Source of the DNA: Deltaproteobacteria bacterium
GTDB taxonomy: Bacteria; Desulfobacterota; Binatia; Binatales; Binataceae
Direction: 5' to 3'
Assembly: GCA_021794015.1 (NCBI GenBank)
Contig: JAJYRQ010000010.1
Span: 34,578-98,577 of the forward strand
Length of the DNA stretch: 64,000 bases
The notes below the pieces were generated by a model, which searched no databases, had not been told where the DNA came from, and saw only the letters and a program-made list of their open reading frames with translations. The position numbers and the translations under genes are program-made. Shown one piece after another: positions 63,875-64,000 of this stretch (the stretch's first letter is position 1; the number at the start of each line of letters is the position of its first letter).

Positions 63875-64000
63875 TGAGGTGGACCCCAAAATTTAGACAG
63901 TTGGCTAAGGTGGAACCTGCCCCGTAACAAGCCCGGTGAGTAGCGGGCAGCAGGAGGCAGGAGATGTCAGCGATTAGGCGCAAACACGATCCGGGGTTCA
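63875..64000 (+). mobile_element. Left end of an IS3-like insertion sequence
   Basis: TGAGGTGGACCCCAAAATTT at 63875, 4 bases after the rep stop, resembles the terminal repeat of IS3-group elements (TG...ACCCCAAAATTT). A leader of about 90 bases leads to a transposase orfA start at 63964. The right end lies outside the window. Confidence 0.65.
63964..63999 (+). CDS. IS3-family transposase OrfA, N-terminal part
   Basis: Only the first 12 codons are present: MSAIRRKHDPGF, which fits the R-R/K-H-x-P-x-F start of IS3-group OrfA (a helix-turn-helix protein). An AGGAGG site at 63952-63957 precedes the ATG. The gene is cut by the window edge. Confidence 0.7.
   Translation, partial: MSAIRRKHDPGF

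Overview
This 64 kb window is a GC-rich chromosomal segment from a Gram-negative bacterium. Evidence for an outer membrane is a complete Tol-Pal set, a beta-barrel porin and several signal peptides. Two sigma-54-type two-component systems, EtfBA with a membrane Fe-S oxidoreductase, an AHL-lactonase-like hydrolase and GTG/TTG starts recall deltaproteobacteria-like lineages (Myxococcota, Desulfobacterota, Binatota, Methylomirabilota). No rRNA is present, so I do not name a taxon.

1-16 kb: an MBL-fold hydrolase and an MFS exporter are followed by a long minus-strand run. Read in its own direction it is a 31-aa membrane peptide, kdpF, kdpA, kdpB, an enlarged kdpC, a BBP2-like porin, a histidine kinase with a sigma-54 activator, glnK and an ammonium transporter. 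It looks like a potassium and ammonium uptake block under sigma-54 control; no kdpDE is present.

16-23 kb: gentisate 1,2-dioxygenase and a maleylpyruvate-isomerase-type GST are followed by three collinear genes: an 8Fe-8S ferredoxin fused to a BFD-like [2Fe-2S] domain, a protein resembling the LarA (lactate racemase) superfamily, and a NadC-like phosphoribosyltransferase fused to a MoaB/CinA domain. This trio is my best candidate for an undescribed system.

23-39.7 kb: mostly housekeeping: zinc-ribbon proteins, a split glutamine-dependent NAD synthetase, rsmI, aroQ-accB-accC, a DUF1573 protein, a papain-like amidase, a 1-Cys peroxiredoxin, a second sigma-54 two-component pair and two transporters.

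39.7-41.7 kb: a decayed accessory island with an MNT/HEPN pair, a GIY-YIG protein, remnants of a restriction-modification locus and copies of a REP-like repeat. It ends near a tRNA-Leu(GAG).

42-54 kb: gap-pgk-tpiA-secG, tolQRAB-pal-cpoB, ribF, a lipoprotein, a DUF5989 protein, a 31-aa lysine-rich protein with its own terminator, and an FtsB-like protein.

54-62.3 kb: an aldo/keto reductase, an AHL-lactonase-like protein, a PAP2-like protein lacking its catalytic histidines, then IclR regulator, etfB, etfA and the quinone-linked Fe-S oxidoreductase.

62.5-64 kb: the 3' part of a tRNA-Ser forms a probable att scar. Next to it are an HUH-like replication protein and the left end of an IS3-like insertion sequence, so an integrated element extends beyond the right edge of the window.
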